64,000 bases of DNA, taken from assembly GCF_002234575.2 (NCBI RefSeq), contig NZ_CP022464.2:3472001-3536000 (forward strand), given 5' to 3'. The translations under genes and the position numbers were made by a program. The notes beneath the pieces are model-generated. The model worked only from the letters and a program-made list of their open reading frames with translations, ran no database searches and was not told where the DNA came from. This document shows positions 1-8,380 of this stretch, piece after piece. Source of the stretch: Enterocloster bolteae. GTDB lineage: Bacteria; Bacillota; Clostridia; Lachnospirales; Lachnospiraceae. The stretch's first letter is position 1. The number at the start of each line of letters is the position of its first letter.

Positions 1-480
1 GCAGGTACGATTATATTAGAGAAGTCTTTAGAACATGTGTCCGAACTCGCAGAAAACGTAAAACAACATTTCCTGTTTCGCGCCCAAAGGGAGGGAAAAG
101 AAATCTGCTTATCCGGCAGTGGAGAAATTACACTTTTATGTGACCGTACCTGGATCATCGAAGCTGTCAGCAATCTTGTCAAAAATGCCCTTGACCACAC
201 TGAAAAAGGCAGTTTTGTCCGTATCGAATGGCAGGCGTTTGCTTCTGTTGTCCAGATTACCATAAAGGACAATGGATGCGGCATTCATCCCGAAGATTTG
301 CACCATATTTTCAAACGGTTTTATCGGAGCCGGTTTTCCAAGGATACACAAGGAATCGGTCTTGGTCTGCCGTTAGCAAAAGCGATTGTGGAAGCCCATA
401 ACGGTACGATTGAAGCAGACAGCACATTAGGCATCGGCACCTCCATCACAATAAATTTTCTAATTCCTTCCAAATTCTAA
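1..480 (+). CDS. Sensor histidine kinase, C-terminal part (runs in from the left)
   Basis: The frame is open from the first base, so only the last ~159 residues are visible. They form the ATP-binding half of a two-component histidine kinase: an N box (NLVKNALDHT), a G1 box (DNGCGI), an F box around FKRFYRS and a G2 box (GIGLGLPLAKAI). The sensor part and the phospho-accepting His lie outside the window. The next gene is an ABC exporter ATPase 90 bases downstream on the same strand. In Firmicutes this order usually means that the kinase and its regulator control the exporter, often in response to peptides or cell-wall stress. That role is inferred from context. Confidence 0.93.
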   Translation, partial: AGTIILEKSLEHVSELAENVKQHFLFRAQREGKEICLSGSGEITLLCDRTWIIEAVSNLVKNALDHTEKGSFVRIEWQAFASVVQITIKDNGCGIHPEDLHHIFKRFYRSRFSKDTQGIGLGLPLAKAIVEAHNGTIEADSTLGIGTSITINFLIPSKF

Positions 481-569
481 TTCCTACAAAATTGTAGGCT
501 TACAGTCATATTGGCGTAGGATTGCTCTGTTATATTGGGATTATCAAAACAGAAAGAGGCGTTTATACC

Positions 570-1253
570 ATGAATTTATTAGAAATCAACCATATCTGCA
601 AAACCTACGGAAACGGTGACGCCGCTGTGCATGCACTCAGGAATGTCAGTTTTTCCGTTCCCAAAGGCGAGCATGTGGCTATCGTCGGTGAATCCGGATC
701 CGGCAAAAGCACGCTTCTCAATATGATAGGCGCTCTTGATACACCCACATCCGGCAAAGTAATGATTTGCGGCAACGATATCTTTTCCATGAGCGACCGC
801 AAACGTACCATATTCCGACGAAGAAATATAGGTTTCATCTTTCAGGCCTTCAACCTTATACCGGAACTGACCGTTGAGCAGAATATTATCTTTCCGGTGC
901 TGCTTGATTACCAGAAACCTGACAGGCAGTATTTAGAAGAACTGCTTACAATACTCAATCTGAAAGAACGCCGCAATCACTTGCCCAGCCAGTTATCCGG
1001 CGGGCAGCAGCAGCGCGCTGCAATCGGACGCGCCCTTATTACGCGTCCGGCGTTAATTCTGGCTGACGAGCCAACCGGAAATCTCGACACACAAAACAGC
1101 AGCGAAGTAATCGCGCTCCTGAAAGAAGCGTCAAAAAAATATGAACAGACCATTATTATGATTACTCATAGCCGCAGTATTTCGCAAACCGCGGACAGGG
1201 TATTGCAGGTATCAGACGGAGTCCTTACTGATTTTGGGAGGTGCCGCCAATGA
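570..1253 (+). CDS. ABC exporter ATP-binding protein (MacB/LolD type)
   Basis: A 227-residue cytoplasmic ATPase that powers the adjacent FtsX-type permease. Visible motifs in order are Walker A GESGSGKST, Q loop FQAFNL, signature LSGGQQQR, Walker B LILADEPTGNLD and the switch His in MITHSRS. The start at 570 (MNLLEINH) follows AGAAAGAGG. A longer in-frame start at 522 would add 16 residues with no family similarity. The stop overlaps the start of the permease gene (ATGA), so the two are translationally coupled. Family members export peptides, antibiotics or lipoproteins; the substrate cannot be read here. Confidence 0.93.
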   Translation: MNLLEINHICKTYGNGDAAVHALRNVSFSVPKGEHVAIVGESGSGKSTLLNMIGALDTPTSGKVMICGNDIFSMSDRKRTIFRRRNIGFIFQAFNLIPELTVEQNIIFPVLLDYQKPDRQYLEELLTILNLKERRNHLPSQLSGGQQQRAAIGRALITRPALILADEPTGNLDTQNSSEVIALLKEASKKYEQTIIMITHSRSISQTADRVLQVSDGVLTDFGRCRQ

Positions 1254-3052
1254 AAAGCTATCTAAGCCTTATCCCTATCTCCGCAAAGGTCAGAAAACGG
1301 CAAAACAGCATGACACTTTTATGCATTGTATTTGCTGTCTTTTTGGTTACAGCTGTTTTCAGCATGGCTGATATGGGTGTCAAAATGGAGCAGTCCCGAT
1401 TGCTGGAGAAGCATGGAAACCTGACCCTTCAGGACCTGCTAACTAATACAATGACCCAAACCCTTTTTCTGACAGCAGGTGTATTGTTCGTGCTGATATT
1501 GACAGCGGCCGTATTGATGATTTCCAGCAGTATGAACAGCAATATAACCCAGAGAACAAAGTTTTTCGGAATGATGCGCTGTCTTGGTATGAGCCGTCAG
1601 CAAATAATCCGTTTTGTGAGACTGGAAGCCCTGAACTGGTGCAAAACCGCTATTCCCGCAGGCGTTGCGCTTGGAATTGCAGTCACATGGTGCCTGTGCG
1701 CTGCCCTGCGTTTTATTGTCGGTGAAGAATTCTCCGGCATCCCTCTTTTCGGCATCAGCATGCCCGGTATTGTCAGCGGAATCGTTGTGGGTATCGTTAC
1801 AGTATTACTCGCCGCAGGAGCTCCCGCAAAACGGGCTGCAAAAGTATCTCCTGTCACAGCCGTTTCAGGCAATTCACAAAATGATGGTAATGCACACCAC
1901 ACAGTAAATACACACCTGTTTAAAGTTGAGACAGCGCTTGGCATTCATCACGCCCTGTCTGCAGCAAAAAACCTGATACTTATGACAGGTTCATTTGCCC
2001 TCAGTATTATTTTATTCTTAAGTTTTTCTGTTCTGATCGATTTTGTCGGCTATATTATGCCGCAGTCAGCCGGCACATCTGATATAAACATTACAAGTAT
2101 TGACGGTTCAAATACAGTCAGCAGTGATTTGCCTGATACAATCATTGGAATGCATGGGGTAAAACGCGTTTACGGGCGCCGAAGCAGTTTTGATGTTTCC
2201 GCAGGATTACATTCAGGTGGGGCTAAGATTGATATTGTCTCTTACGATGACTTTGATTTGGACTGCCTTGTAAAAGATGGTATGCTGAAAAAGGGCAGCA
2301 ATATTTCAAAGGTATACGGAAACAGCAAATATGTGCTTGCGGTCTGGGATAAAGACAGCACATTGGACATCGGAGATAAAATAGATGTTGGTAATGAAGA
2401 GCTTGAAATCGCAGGCTTATTAAAATATAACCCTTTCAGCAGCAACGGTCTTACAAATGGAGAAATAACCCTTGTTACCTCCGGCGCTGTATTTACCCGT
2501 CTGACCGGCATCACTGACTACTCTCTCATCATGATACAGACAGCAAAGGATGTGACAGATGAAGATGTGACAGCAATCCGCAGCATATTAGACCAAAACT
2601 GCGTATTAAAGGACCTGCGCGGCCAGCACAATTCCGGCACTTATTTTGCATTTGTATTCTGCATATACGCGTTTTTAGCAATCATTACGCTGGTTACGGT
2701 GTTGAATATCGTAAACAGTATTTCCATGAGCGTATCCTCCAGAATAAAATCATACGGAGCAATGCGGGCGGTTGGGATGGACCAATATCAGATTACGAAA
2801 ATGATTGCGGCCGAAGCCTTTACCTATGCTTTAACCGGCGGCCTTGTGGGCTGTGCAGCCGGTTTGCTGATTTACAAGCTTTTATATGACATTCTCATAA
2901 TCTCTCACTTCAGCTACGCTGCCCTAAGTCTGCCTGCCGCCCCTTTACTGATAATCCTTTTCTTTGTTTGTATGGCAGCGATTGCAGCCGTTTATGCCCC
3001 TGCAAAGCGAATGAGAGACATGGAAATAACAGAAATCATAAACGAATTGTAG
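1250..3052 (+). CDS. FtsX-type ABC transporter permease
   Basis: A 600-residue membrane protein and the permease partner of the ATPase upstream. About eight hydrophobic segments can be seen, five in the first ~270 residues and three in the last ~130. They flank an extracytoplasmic region of roughly 200 residues. Two FtsX-like domains are present; the second carries the typical stretch YGAMRAVGMDQYQITKM after its first helix. The ATG at 1250 overlaps the ATPase stop and is preceded by GGGAGG. It is the last gene of the kinase-exporter set. The substrate is unknown; antimicrobial peptide or macrolide-like export is the usual family theme. Confidence 0.9.
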   Translation: MKSYLSLIPISAKVRKRQNSMTLLCIVFAVFLVTAVFSMADMGVKMEQSRLLEKHGNLTLQDLLTNTMTQTLFLTAGVLFVLILTAAVLMISSSMNSNITQRTKFFGMMRCLGMSRQQIIRFVRLEALNWCKTAIPAGVALGIAVTWCLCAALRFIVGEEFSGIPLFGISMPGIVSGIVVGIVTVLLAAGAPAKRAAKVSPVTAVSGNSQNDGNAHHTVNTHLFKVETALGIHHALSAAKNLILMTGSFALSIILFLSFSVLIDFVGYIMPQSAGTSDINITSIDGSNTVSSDLPDTIIGMHGVKRVYGRRSSFDVSAGLHSGGAKIDIVSYDDFDLDCLVKDGMLKKGSNISKVYGNSKYVLAVWDKDSTLDIGDKIDVGNEELEIAGLLKYNPFSSNGLTNGEITLVTSGAVFTRLTGITDYSLIMIQTAKDVTDEDVTAIRSILDQNCVLKDLRGQHNSGTYFAFVFCIYAFLAIITLVTVLNIVNSISMSVSSRIKSYGAMRAVGMDQYQITKMIAAEAFTYALTGGLVGCAAGLLIYKLLYDILIISHFSYAALSLPAAPLLIILFFVCMAAIAAVYAPAKRMRDMEITEIINEL

Positions 3053-3165
3053 CTGCGTTATTGTTGCAGCTGCGTTATTGGCATTATGCGCCGGGACTTA
3101 CCACCGGGACGGAAAGCCGGTCCGGGGGAGGGCGGGGTTAAGTCCGGGCTTGGCCGGTGCAAAGG

Positions 3166-3203
3166 CTGCGAAACAGGGAAATCATTTTCCGTAAGTTTCG
3201 CAG
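3166..3203. other. Strong hairpin in the gap after the permease gene
   Basis: In the 193-bp gap before the next gene, CTGCGAAAC pairs perfectly with GTTTCGCAG, and GGGAAA faces TTTTCC inside. No T-run follows on either strand, so it is not a classic terminator. A further palindrome (ACCATAT-C-ATATGGT) lies at about 3229-3243. The GC-rich stretch from 3100 to 3160 codes for nothing I recognise. The island of small genes starts just to the right. Confidence 0.45.
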
Positions 3204-3245
3204 ATTCCTGCCCTGGCCTCCTGTACCAAACCATATCATATGGTT

Positions 3246-3743
3246 TTATCTTTCGCCTTTGCCGGTCCCGGTTTTGTGTTCTGCAAATTTGTCAATCAAT
3301 TCAACCTTAGACGTTCTCCCCATCCACTCATAATATTGACGCCACAGCGCCAATCCCTGTAAAGGGACATGCTCTTTGCCTATGGTGATAAACTCAGTAA
3401 TTTGGTCAGGTTTAAGGGAGCAATCGTGTTCCATGCCGTTATCTACTATAACAAATCCAGCTATCACATCTATTTCCACTTCATCCACGGTAAACTCTAT
3501 AAAGGTCCTGGTCTTATATTGAGGATCAGGGCTGGCAGCACCCATAGTTCCCATGTTCAAAAGAATGTTTTTGCATCGTTCAACATCTTTTTCATCAACC
3601 ATGATGTCGATGTCATGAAACACCTCTGCCACTCCTTTAAAATACAAAAGCAGTGATGCACCGATAGCCCATAAAAGATTATCTTTGTTAAACTCTGCTG
3701 CTATTTTTTGTAATACATCCATCTTTTTCTGAAGATCATTCAC
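3246..3743 (-). CDS. Nucleotidyltransferase-fold protein
   Basis: A protein of 165 residues if the GTG at 3743 is used. I prefer this start because GGGGAGG lies 6 bases upstream, whereas the longer frame to 3848 has no ribosome binding site. The motif GASLLLYFKG followed by HDIDIMV fits the minimal nucleotidyltransferase pattern (Gly-Ser, then Asp-x-Asp), as in AbiEii-like and aminoglycoside-nucleotidyltransferase-like proteins. The target is unknown. Such proteins may be antitoxins or toxins of abortive-infection pairs, but no partner is evident. It lies just downstream of the DUF4240-like gene on the same strand. Confidence 0.6.
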   Translation of the reverse strand: MNDLQKKMDVLQKIAAEFNKDNLLWAIGASLLLYFKGVAEVFHDIDIMVDEKDVERCKNILLNMGTMGAASPDPQYKTRTFIEFTVDEVEIDVIAGFVIVDNGMEHDCSLKPDQITEFITIGKEHVPLQGLALWRQYYEWMGRTSKVELIDKFAEHKTGTGKGER

Positions 3744-3810
3744 GTTTAACCTCCCCTTGCAGATTATTCTGAATCTGCTCTCTGCAATCTGCCCTCTGCA
3801 ATCTATTCCC

Positions 3811-4371
3811 TCAATCCTCTCTCTCAGTCTTTCCTTTCCATCCTTCAATATTGCTCATGGTTTCGTAACAATATTTTGTTGTGTGGGGATATTCATTCTC
3901 TGGTTTACCATGTACTCTTGCCCACGCAAAAGCAGGAACAGACAGAATAGATTCAAATGACAGGCTGCCTTTCAGTTTTCTTCTGCCGCTGACAATGTCG
4001 TTGTAATACCGTTTGGAATTAATTAATGCAGCACATCGAATATATAAAAACTCATCCGCAGAAAAACTTCTGTCCTTATAAATGTCCCCTGCAATTTTCT
4101 GAGTGTCTAACGAATATAAAAGCTCTGCCATGGTATCATGGAACGCAAAAATAAGGTCATCTCCCCAGGCAGCAAGCAATGTGACAAGAGGTTCAATGAC
4201 AGCAATATCGTCCCCTTGCTTTTCCCAATCCAGGCAGGCATCTGTCAAATGAAAAAAATCAATTGCCGACATTTTCTTCTCATATAAAATAGCCTGAATA
4301 AAAATCGGCGGTTTCCCCGGCCCAGAAGTATAATATTTTCTCTCTTTTTTAACTTCATTGTCTTTATCCAT
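3811..4371 (-). CDS. DUF4240-like hypothetical protein
   Basis: A 186-residue soluble protein with AAGGAG ahead of the ATG. The central part (residues ~60-125, with DDLIFAFHDTMAELLYSL and then DEFLYIRCAALINSKRYY) resembles DUF4240, a family common in toxin-immunity neighbourhoods. The assignment rests on memory of the pattern and is not secure. The N-terminus is charged, with no signal peptide or membrane segment. It probably forms one transcription unit with the nucleotidyltransferase-fold gene 67 bases downstream. An immunity role is an inference from the surroundings. Confidence 0.5.
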   Translation of the reverse strand: MDKDNEVKKERKYYTSGPGKPPIFIQAILYEKKMSAIDFFHLTDACLDWEKQGDDIAVIEPLVTLLAAWGDDLIFAFHDTMAELLYSLDTQKIAGDIYKDRSFSADEFLYIRCAALINSKRYYNDIVSGRRKLKGSLSFESILSVPAFAWARVHGKPENEYPHTTKYCYETMSNIEGWKGKTERED

Positions 4372-4423
4372 ATTTTGTCTCCTTAAAATGCGGCTCTCCG
4401 TCCCCCATCACAAGTAACCCGGC

Positions 4424-4543
4424 TTATTCATATGGATACTCTGGCTCGATTTCATAATGTACATCAAAGGGTTCAAGCCTGCCGTGCATTCTCCACATAT
4501 CATAGGCGCTCCCGGCCACAATCAGATTCCGCTTCTGCGTCAA
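4424..4543 (-). pseudogene. C-terminal remnant of a second copy of the gene at 12563-13033
   Basis: About 39 codons ending in TAA translate to a stretch nearly identical to the C-terminus of the 156-residue protein at 12563-13033: RNLIVAGSAYDMWRMHGRLE here against RNLIAAGSAYDIWKMLGRLE there, both ending EIEPEYPY plus one residue. Upstream of base 4543 the similarity stops and no start is present. It is a decayed partial duplicate. Confidence 0.8.
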
Positions 4544-4603
4544 TTATACATTCCACCGCCATTTGAAATGTCGGCATATTGCCCCTCTCCATTCCTTCAT
4601 AAA

Positions 4604-4700
4604 ATAAATTATATCATATGGCGGGTGCATGCAGCAACAGGCAGATAGGGACGTTGCGGAATCCAGGCGGCCATGCTATACTTTTGTTGAAGTCAGACAA
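4604..4700 (+). promoter_or_regulatory. Promoter repeat, copy A
   Basis: First of three copies of a ~95-bp repeat (others at 8244 and 14594). All start at ATAAATTATA and share the -35 TTGYGG, a 17-base spacer and an extended -10 (TGC-TATACT). Here the -35 is 4654-4659 and the -10 is 4677-4682. It drives the DNA-alkylation-repair-like gene starting at 4756. Confidence 0.75.
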
Positions 4701-4755
4701 ACTGTTTATGATAGGGTATACCCATGGCTGAATCACATTTGAAAAGAGGAAACAT

Positions 4756-5592
4756 ATGCCCGTATTAATGAAAGACAAATATTATAATTACGATTCGCTT
4801 CACGATTTGGCTTCGCGTATTAAAGCTGTCTTTCCCTCATTCCAGGAAAATGATTTTGTGGACCATATTATGAACGAAACATGGGATGCATTGGAACTGA
4901 AGGCCCGTATGCGGCAAATCACTATCAATTTAGGAAAATATCTGCCGGCAGACTATAAACAGGCACTGGGTATTATAGACCAGGTCATTGCCGGGTATCC
5001 TTCAGGGTATAACGATAATGCACTCATATACTTTCCGGATTTTGTTGAAGTCTATGGACAGGATGAATGCCATTGGGACTTGTCAATGGCCGCCATAGAA
5101 CGATATACCCCGCTTTCAACTGCGGAGTTTGCCGTAAGACCGTTTATTATAAAGCAAGAAGCCCGCATGATGCAGCAGATGGCTGTCTGGGCCAGGCATG
5201 ATAACGAGCATGTGCGGCGGCTTGCCAGCGAGGGCTGCCGTCCCGCCCTCCCCTGGGGCCAGGCATTGACCAGCTTCAAAAAGGACCCGTCGCCGGTACT
5301 TCCTATTTTGGAGCAGTTGAACACGGACCCATCACTGTATGTCCGCAAAAGCGTGGCCAATCATTTAAATGATATTTCAAAAACCCATCCTGGCCTGGTT
5401 ACAAAAATCGCAAGAGATTGGTATGGCAGACATGAGTATACGGATTGGATTGTAAAACATGGATGCCGGACACTGCTTAAAAAAGGAAATCAGGAGGTGC
5501 TGGATATCTTCGGGTACCACAATGCCGGTTCCGTGGATATCGCTGATTTTACGTTAGGCTCTGCGTCTATTTCCCTCGGAGACCAGCTATGA
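4756..5592 (+). pseudogene. DNA alkylation repair (AlkD-like) protein, 5' part, split by IS110
   Basis: 278 codons of a HEAT-repeat protein related to the AlkD/COG4335 DNA alkylation repair family, whose members bind or excise alkylated bases. Helical repeats are seen around residues 130-260 (for example EHVRRLASEGCRPALPWG and SLYVRKSVANHLNDISKTHP). The frame ends at once after GSASISLGDQL. In full-length relatives this continues into a C-terminal beta domain. The missing part begins at 7156, on the far side of the transposase gene, so the gene has been cut by the IS110-type element. Copy A of the promoter repeat and GAAAAGAGGAAAC precede the start. The truncated protein is unlikely to work normally. 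Confidence 0.75.
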
Positions 5593-5712
5593 AAAGTCAA
5601 GTATAAATTAGGTGGAAATTTCAATTCCGTGTTTCGCAGAAAGAAGGGTAACTTTAACAAAGCTCCCTAAAAGCCCTTTTTCAAAATCTATCGATTATGG
5701 TATACAGACCTC

Positions 5713-6879
5713 TTATTCGAGGTTGAATGCTACTTCGTCAGTGAGCATCTTCCAGATGACTCTGACAAGTTTGCCAGCACAGTGCCCAAGGGCATTGTAA
5801 TGAGTCCGGCCTTCCGCTCTCTTGGCATCATAATAAGCTTTGAAAGTAGCATTGTTTTTTACGACATTGTGAGCTGCATTCATGAGGGCATAGCGTAGCA
5901 CTTTAGATCCTCTTTTGGACATCCTGGTTCTGTGAGCCTGGAAGTTTCCAGACTGATAAACGGTCGGATCCAGTCCAGCAAATGCAAGCAGTTTCTTTGG
6001 ATTAGAGAATCGGTGTATATCACCAATCTCACCAAGAATCATTCCGCCATTCACGACACCAATTCCGGGAATGGTCATAATTACAGAGTGCAGGCAGGTG
6101 ACAAGATTTGCCATTTCAAGCTCTGTAGAAAAAAGTTGGCTATCCAGTAACTCGATCTGTTCAATGGTATGAGTTATTTGAATAGATAGAGAACTGTCAT
6201 TGACACCGACAGACTTCTGTGCGAGAACTCTTAATTCTCTGGCTTTATCCTTACCGAAATGGCCGTGGGAAGCAACTTCGAGGGTGTGAGCAAGATGGGT
6301 CAAATGCATAGAAGCAATAGCGTTGGGTGTCGGAGCCTCCTTAAGGACGGCATAGACAGAGTTTTGATGCAAGCCAGACTTAAAGAAGTATTGTAGTTCC
6401 GGGAATGCCTGGTCTACATAGGAAGTCAGCTGAATTTTTAAGCGTGTACGCTGCTTCACAAGTTTCTGGCGGAATCTACCGAGCTCTTTGAGCTCAATGT
6501 AATCCAGATCCTCTAAGGCCATAAACCGAAGGGAATCCTGCATCATAAGGGTTTTAGCAATCACAAACGTGTCGACTTTATCAGTCTTCGTTTTGCGTAC
6601 ATTATTTTTACGCATGAACGAAGTCTGGATAGGGTTGAGAACACACACTTTAAAGCCCTTGCTGATGAGAAAACGAACAAGGTTGTCACCGTAGTGTGCC
6701 GTTGATTCAAGACCTATGATGATACTGTTCTGGTCAAGTGGTGCCAGATGAGAAAGCAGTAGATAGAAGCCATCATAGTTATTAGAAAATTTGAACGGCT
6801 CGATGAGTATTTCGCCGTCGGAAGAAATCGCGGCGGCGAAATGGTTGAGTTTGGCAATATCAATGCCTACGTAAATCAT
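5713..6879 (-). CDS. IS110-family transposase
   Basis: A 388-residue recombinase. The N-terminal RuvC-like DEDD domain starts at MIYVGIDIAKLNHFAAAI and includes GLESTAHYGDNLVRFL and KTDKVDTFVIAKTL. The C-terminal Transposase_20 part carries IPGIGVVNGGMILGEIGDI and FAGLDPTVYQSGNF; the conserved Ser is expected near RMSKRGSKVLRYALMNAA. I use the ATG at 6879, preceded by GGGAGG 9 bases upstream, rather than 6924, because family proteins start at the GIDIAK motif. Length and domains look complete, so the enzyme may be active. It reads opposite to the gene it interrupts. Confidence 0.93.
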   Translation of the reverse strand: MIYVGIDIAKLNHFAAAISSDGEILIEPFKFSNNYDGFYLLLSHLAPLDQNSIIIGLESTAHYGDNLVRFLISKGFKVCVLNPIQTSFMRKNNVRKTKTDKVDTFVIAKTLMMQDSLRFMALEDLDYIELKELGRFRQKLVKQRTRLKIQLTSYVDQAFPELQYFFKSGLHQNSVYAVLKEAPTPNAIASMHLTHLAHTLEVASHGHFGKDKARELRVLAQKSVGVNDSSLSIQITHTIEQIELLDSQLFSTELEMANLVTCLHSVIMTIPGIGVVNGGMILGEIGDIHRFSNPKKLLAFAGLDPTVYQSGNFQAHRTRMSKRGSKVLRYALMNAAHNVVKNNATFKAYYDAKRAEGRTHYNALGHCAGKLVRVIWKMLTDEVAFNLE

Positions 6880-7154
6880 GAGGTTGTACCTCCCTTTCAT
6901 AAAGTCTGATACCGTGATATCCACCAGCAGTTATCATCGTAGACTTGATTGAAATAAGTACTCAGAGCAAACGCTCCGGCAACATCCAGCTAATAAACAA
7001 TTCAGATAAAAGAGATGGCAATACACTCCTGTCGAGTAGTCGAGGCTACAAAAAAACATCAAAAGTCACAGTATCTGAATGTATTAAACCACGAAACAGA
7101 AAAAGAAAGGAAGTATGTTGTGTTTGCTTCTAACAACATCATACAAGAAAATAT
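6880..7154 (-). ncRNA. Candidate bridge-RNA region of the IS110 element
   Basis: IS110 elements encode a structured guide (bridge) RNA in the longer non-coding end next to the transposase start. This 275-bp stretch is that end. A hairpin AGAGC-AAAC-GCTCC lies at about 6964-6977 and several further pairings seem possible. I could not identify the target-binding and donor-binding loops, so the call rests on position and on the known biology of the family. Confidence 0.4.
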
Positions 7155-7155
7155 G

Positions 7156-7422
7156 ACGTTTTCGTTTACAGTTTCGGCAAAAGAAACAACAAAGGTACGG
7201 CTGGAGTATGCCATGGGCTATGTAAAAGCAGATGGAAGGCTGAGCCGGAAAATATTCCAGATATCGGAGATTTTGTTAAAGGCAAACCAGAAAAAGACAT
7301 ATATAAAAAAACATTCCTTCTCAGATTTAAGGATAAGGAAACATTATCCGGGAACACATTCCGTCACGCTTATTGTCAATGGCGCTGAGCAGGATACCTT
7401 GGATTTTGAATTGACAATATAG
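7156..7422 (+). pseudogene. DNA alkylation repair (AlkD-like) protein, 3' part
   Basis: About 88 codons that complete the gene cut at 5592. Typical C-terminal motifs are LEYAMGYVKADGRLSRK, IFQISEILLKANQKK, KKHSFSDLRIRKHYPG and HSVTLIVNGAEQDTLDFELT, as in the end of COG4335-type proteins. The open frame can be followed back to 7015 but that part lies inside the IS element. No start or ribosome binding site belongs to it. Confidence 0.75.
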
Positions 7423-7484
7423 GTATTGGCTTTATTTATTACCGCAGCATAATACTTGATAAACTCAAATTTTCGGAGGTAAAT

Positions 7485-7994
7485 ATGATACTTGAAACAG
7501 AGAGATTATATCTGCGCGAGATGAATCAGTCCGATTTTGACTCTTTATGCAGCATCTTACAGGACGAGGATACCATGTATGCATATGAAGGTGCATTCAG
7601 CGATGATGAAGTCCAGGAATGGCTGGATAAACAAATTTTCCGTTATCAAAAATGGAACTTTGGTTTATGGGCAGTCATTCTAAAAGAAACCAATGAAATG
7701 ATAGGTCAGTGCGGACTTACAATGCAGCCGTGGAAAGATACAGAAGTGCTTGAAATAGGTTATCTTCTTGCGCGGCCGTACTGGCATAAAGGGTATGCCA
7801 TCGAAGCAGCAAAGGCGTGTAAAACGTATGCTTTTGAAATATTAAAGGCAGATGAAGTCTGCTCTATCATCCGGGATACAAATATAGCTTCCCAAAACGT
7901 AGCCATAAGAAACGGTATGACAATGACCGGCACATGGACAAAACATTACAGAGGTGTGGATATGCCTCATTACCGTTATGTGGTATCACGATGA
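7485..7994 (+). CDS. GNAT acetyltransferase (RimJ/RimL-like)
   Basis: A 169-residue N-acetyltransferase of the Acetyltransf_3 type. It begins with the usual ETERLYLREM pattern. The acetyl-CoA binding region is around EIGYLLARPYWHKGYAIEAA, and SQNVAIRNGM is the conserved Asn/Arg stretch near the C-terminus. GGAGG precedes the ATG. The substrate cannot be told; relatives modify ribosomal proteins, small amines or antibiotics. It is the first complete gene after the IS-split gene and starts the run of plus-strand genes. Confidence 0.85.
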   Translation: MILETERLYLREMNQSDFDSLCSILQDEDTMYAYEGAFSDDEVQEWLDKQIFRYQKWNFGLWAVILKETNEMIGQCGLTMQPWKDTEVLEIGYLLARPYWHKGYAIEAAKACKTYAFEILKADEVCSIIRDTNIASQNVAIRNGMTMTGTWTKHYRGVDMPHYRYVVSR

Positions 7995-8028
7995 TATAAG
8001 CCAAAATTGTGGAAGGCAGGAATAAACA

Positions 8029-8247
8029 ATGAGCAAATACAACGCCCTGTGGGAGTATGTACAGAAGAACGGAAGCCAGTCATTCAGGCTTACCTTTGAA
8101 GAAATACAAGATTTTGCCGGCATATCCATAGACCATTCTTTCCTGAATTATAAAAAGGAACTGACGGAATACGGCTATCAGGTCGGCAAGATTTCCCTGA
8201 AAGAACAGACCTGGCAGGGATACTTAAAACTGAATTTTCCGGGATAA
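8029..8247 (+). CDS. Small conserved hypothetical protein, paralogue of 26579-26785
   Basis: 72 residues. The first ~60 closely match the protein at 26579 (MSKYN-LWEYVQKNG, LTFEEIQ, IDHSFLNYKKELTEYGYQVG, then KEQT). The two then part abruptly: the other copy ends VIFNRMD, whereas this one continues WQGYLKLNFPG up to the start of promoter repeat copy B. The foreign tail suggests a recombination junction that replaced the last codons. The core belongs to a family of short LTFEEI proteins known in many Firmicutes, function unknown. Confidence 0.7.
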   Translation: MSKYNALWEYVQKNGSQSFRLTFEEIQDFAGISIDHSFLNYKKELTEYGYQVGKISLKEQTWQGYLKLNFPG

Positions 8248-8345
8248 ATTATACCATATGGCAAGTGCATGCGGCAACAGGCAGCCGGACGTGGAAACCG
8301 TTGTGGAAATCAGGGGACCATGCTATACTTTTATAAGCGGATAGC
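8244..8345 (+). promoter_or_regulatory. Promoter repeat, copy B
   Basis: Second copy of the ~95-bp repeat. The -35 TTGTGG is at 8301-8306, the spacer is 17 bases, and the extended -10 TGC-TATACT has its hexamer at 8324-8329. It continues TTATAAGC-GATAGCG as in copy C and leads via AAATCGTAATT to the GGAGG of the flavodoxin-like gene at 8381. Confidence 0.8.
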
Positions 8346-8380
8346 GTTTATAAAAAATCGTAATTCGGAGGATATACTTA

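Larger units (their letters stand above)
5589..7154 (-). mobile_element. IS110-family insertion sequence (limits approximate)
   Basis: About 1.57 kb lie between the two halves of the alkylation-repair-like gene. Limits are set by that gene's reading frame: the left part ends GDQL and the right part resumes TFSFTV. Joining bases 5588 and 7155 restores an uninterrupted frame (CTG ACG). No terminal inverted repeats and no target duplication longer than a base or two are seen, as expected for IS110. The transposase gene has ~125 bp of non-coding DNA on its 3' side and ~275 bp on its 5' side, the usual asymmetric layout. Exact ends need comparison with other copies. Confidence 0.7.

Noticed and set aside
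7015..7155. Independent gene start upstream of the 7156-7422 coding part
   Set aside because: This stretch is the non-coding end of the IS110 element; the open frame there is accidental and has no similarity to the repair protein.
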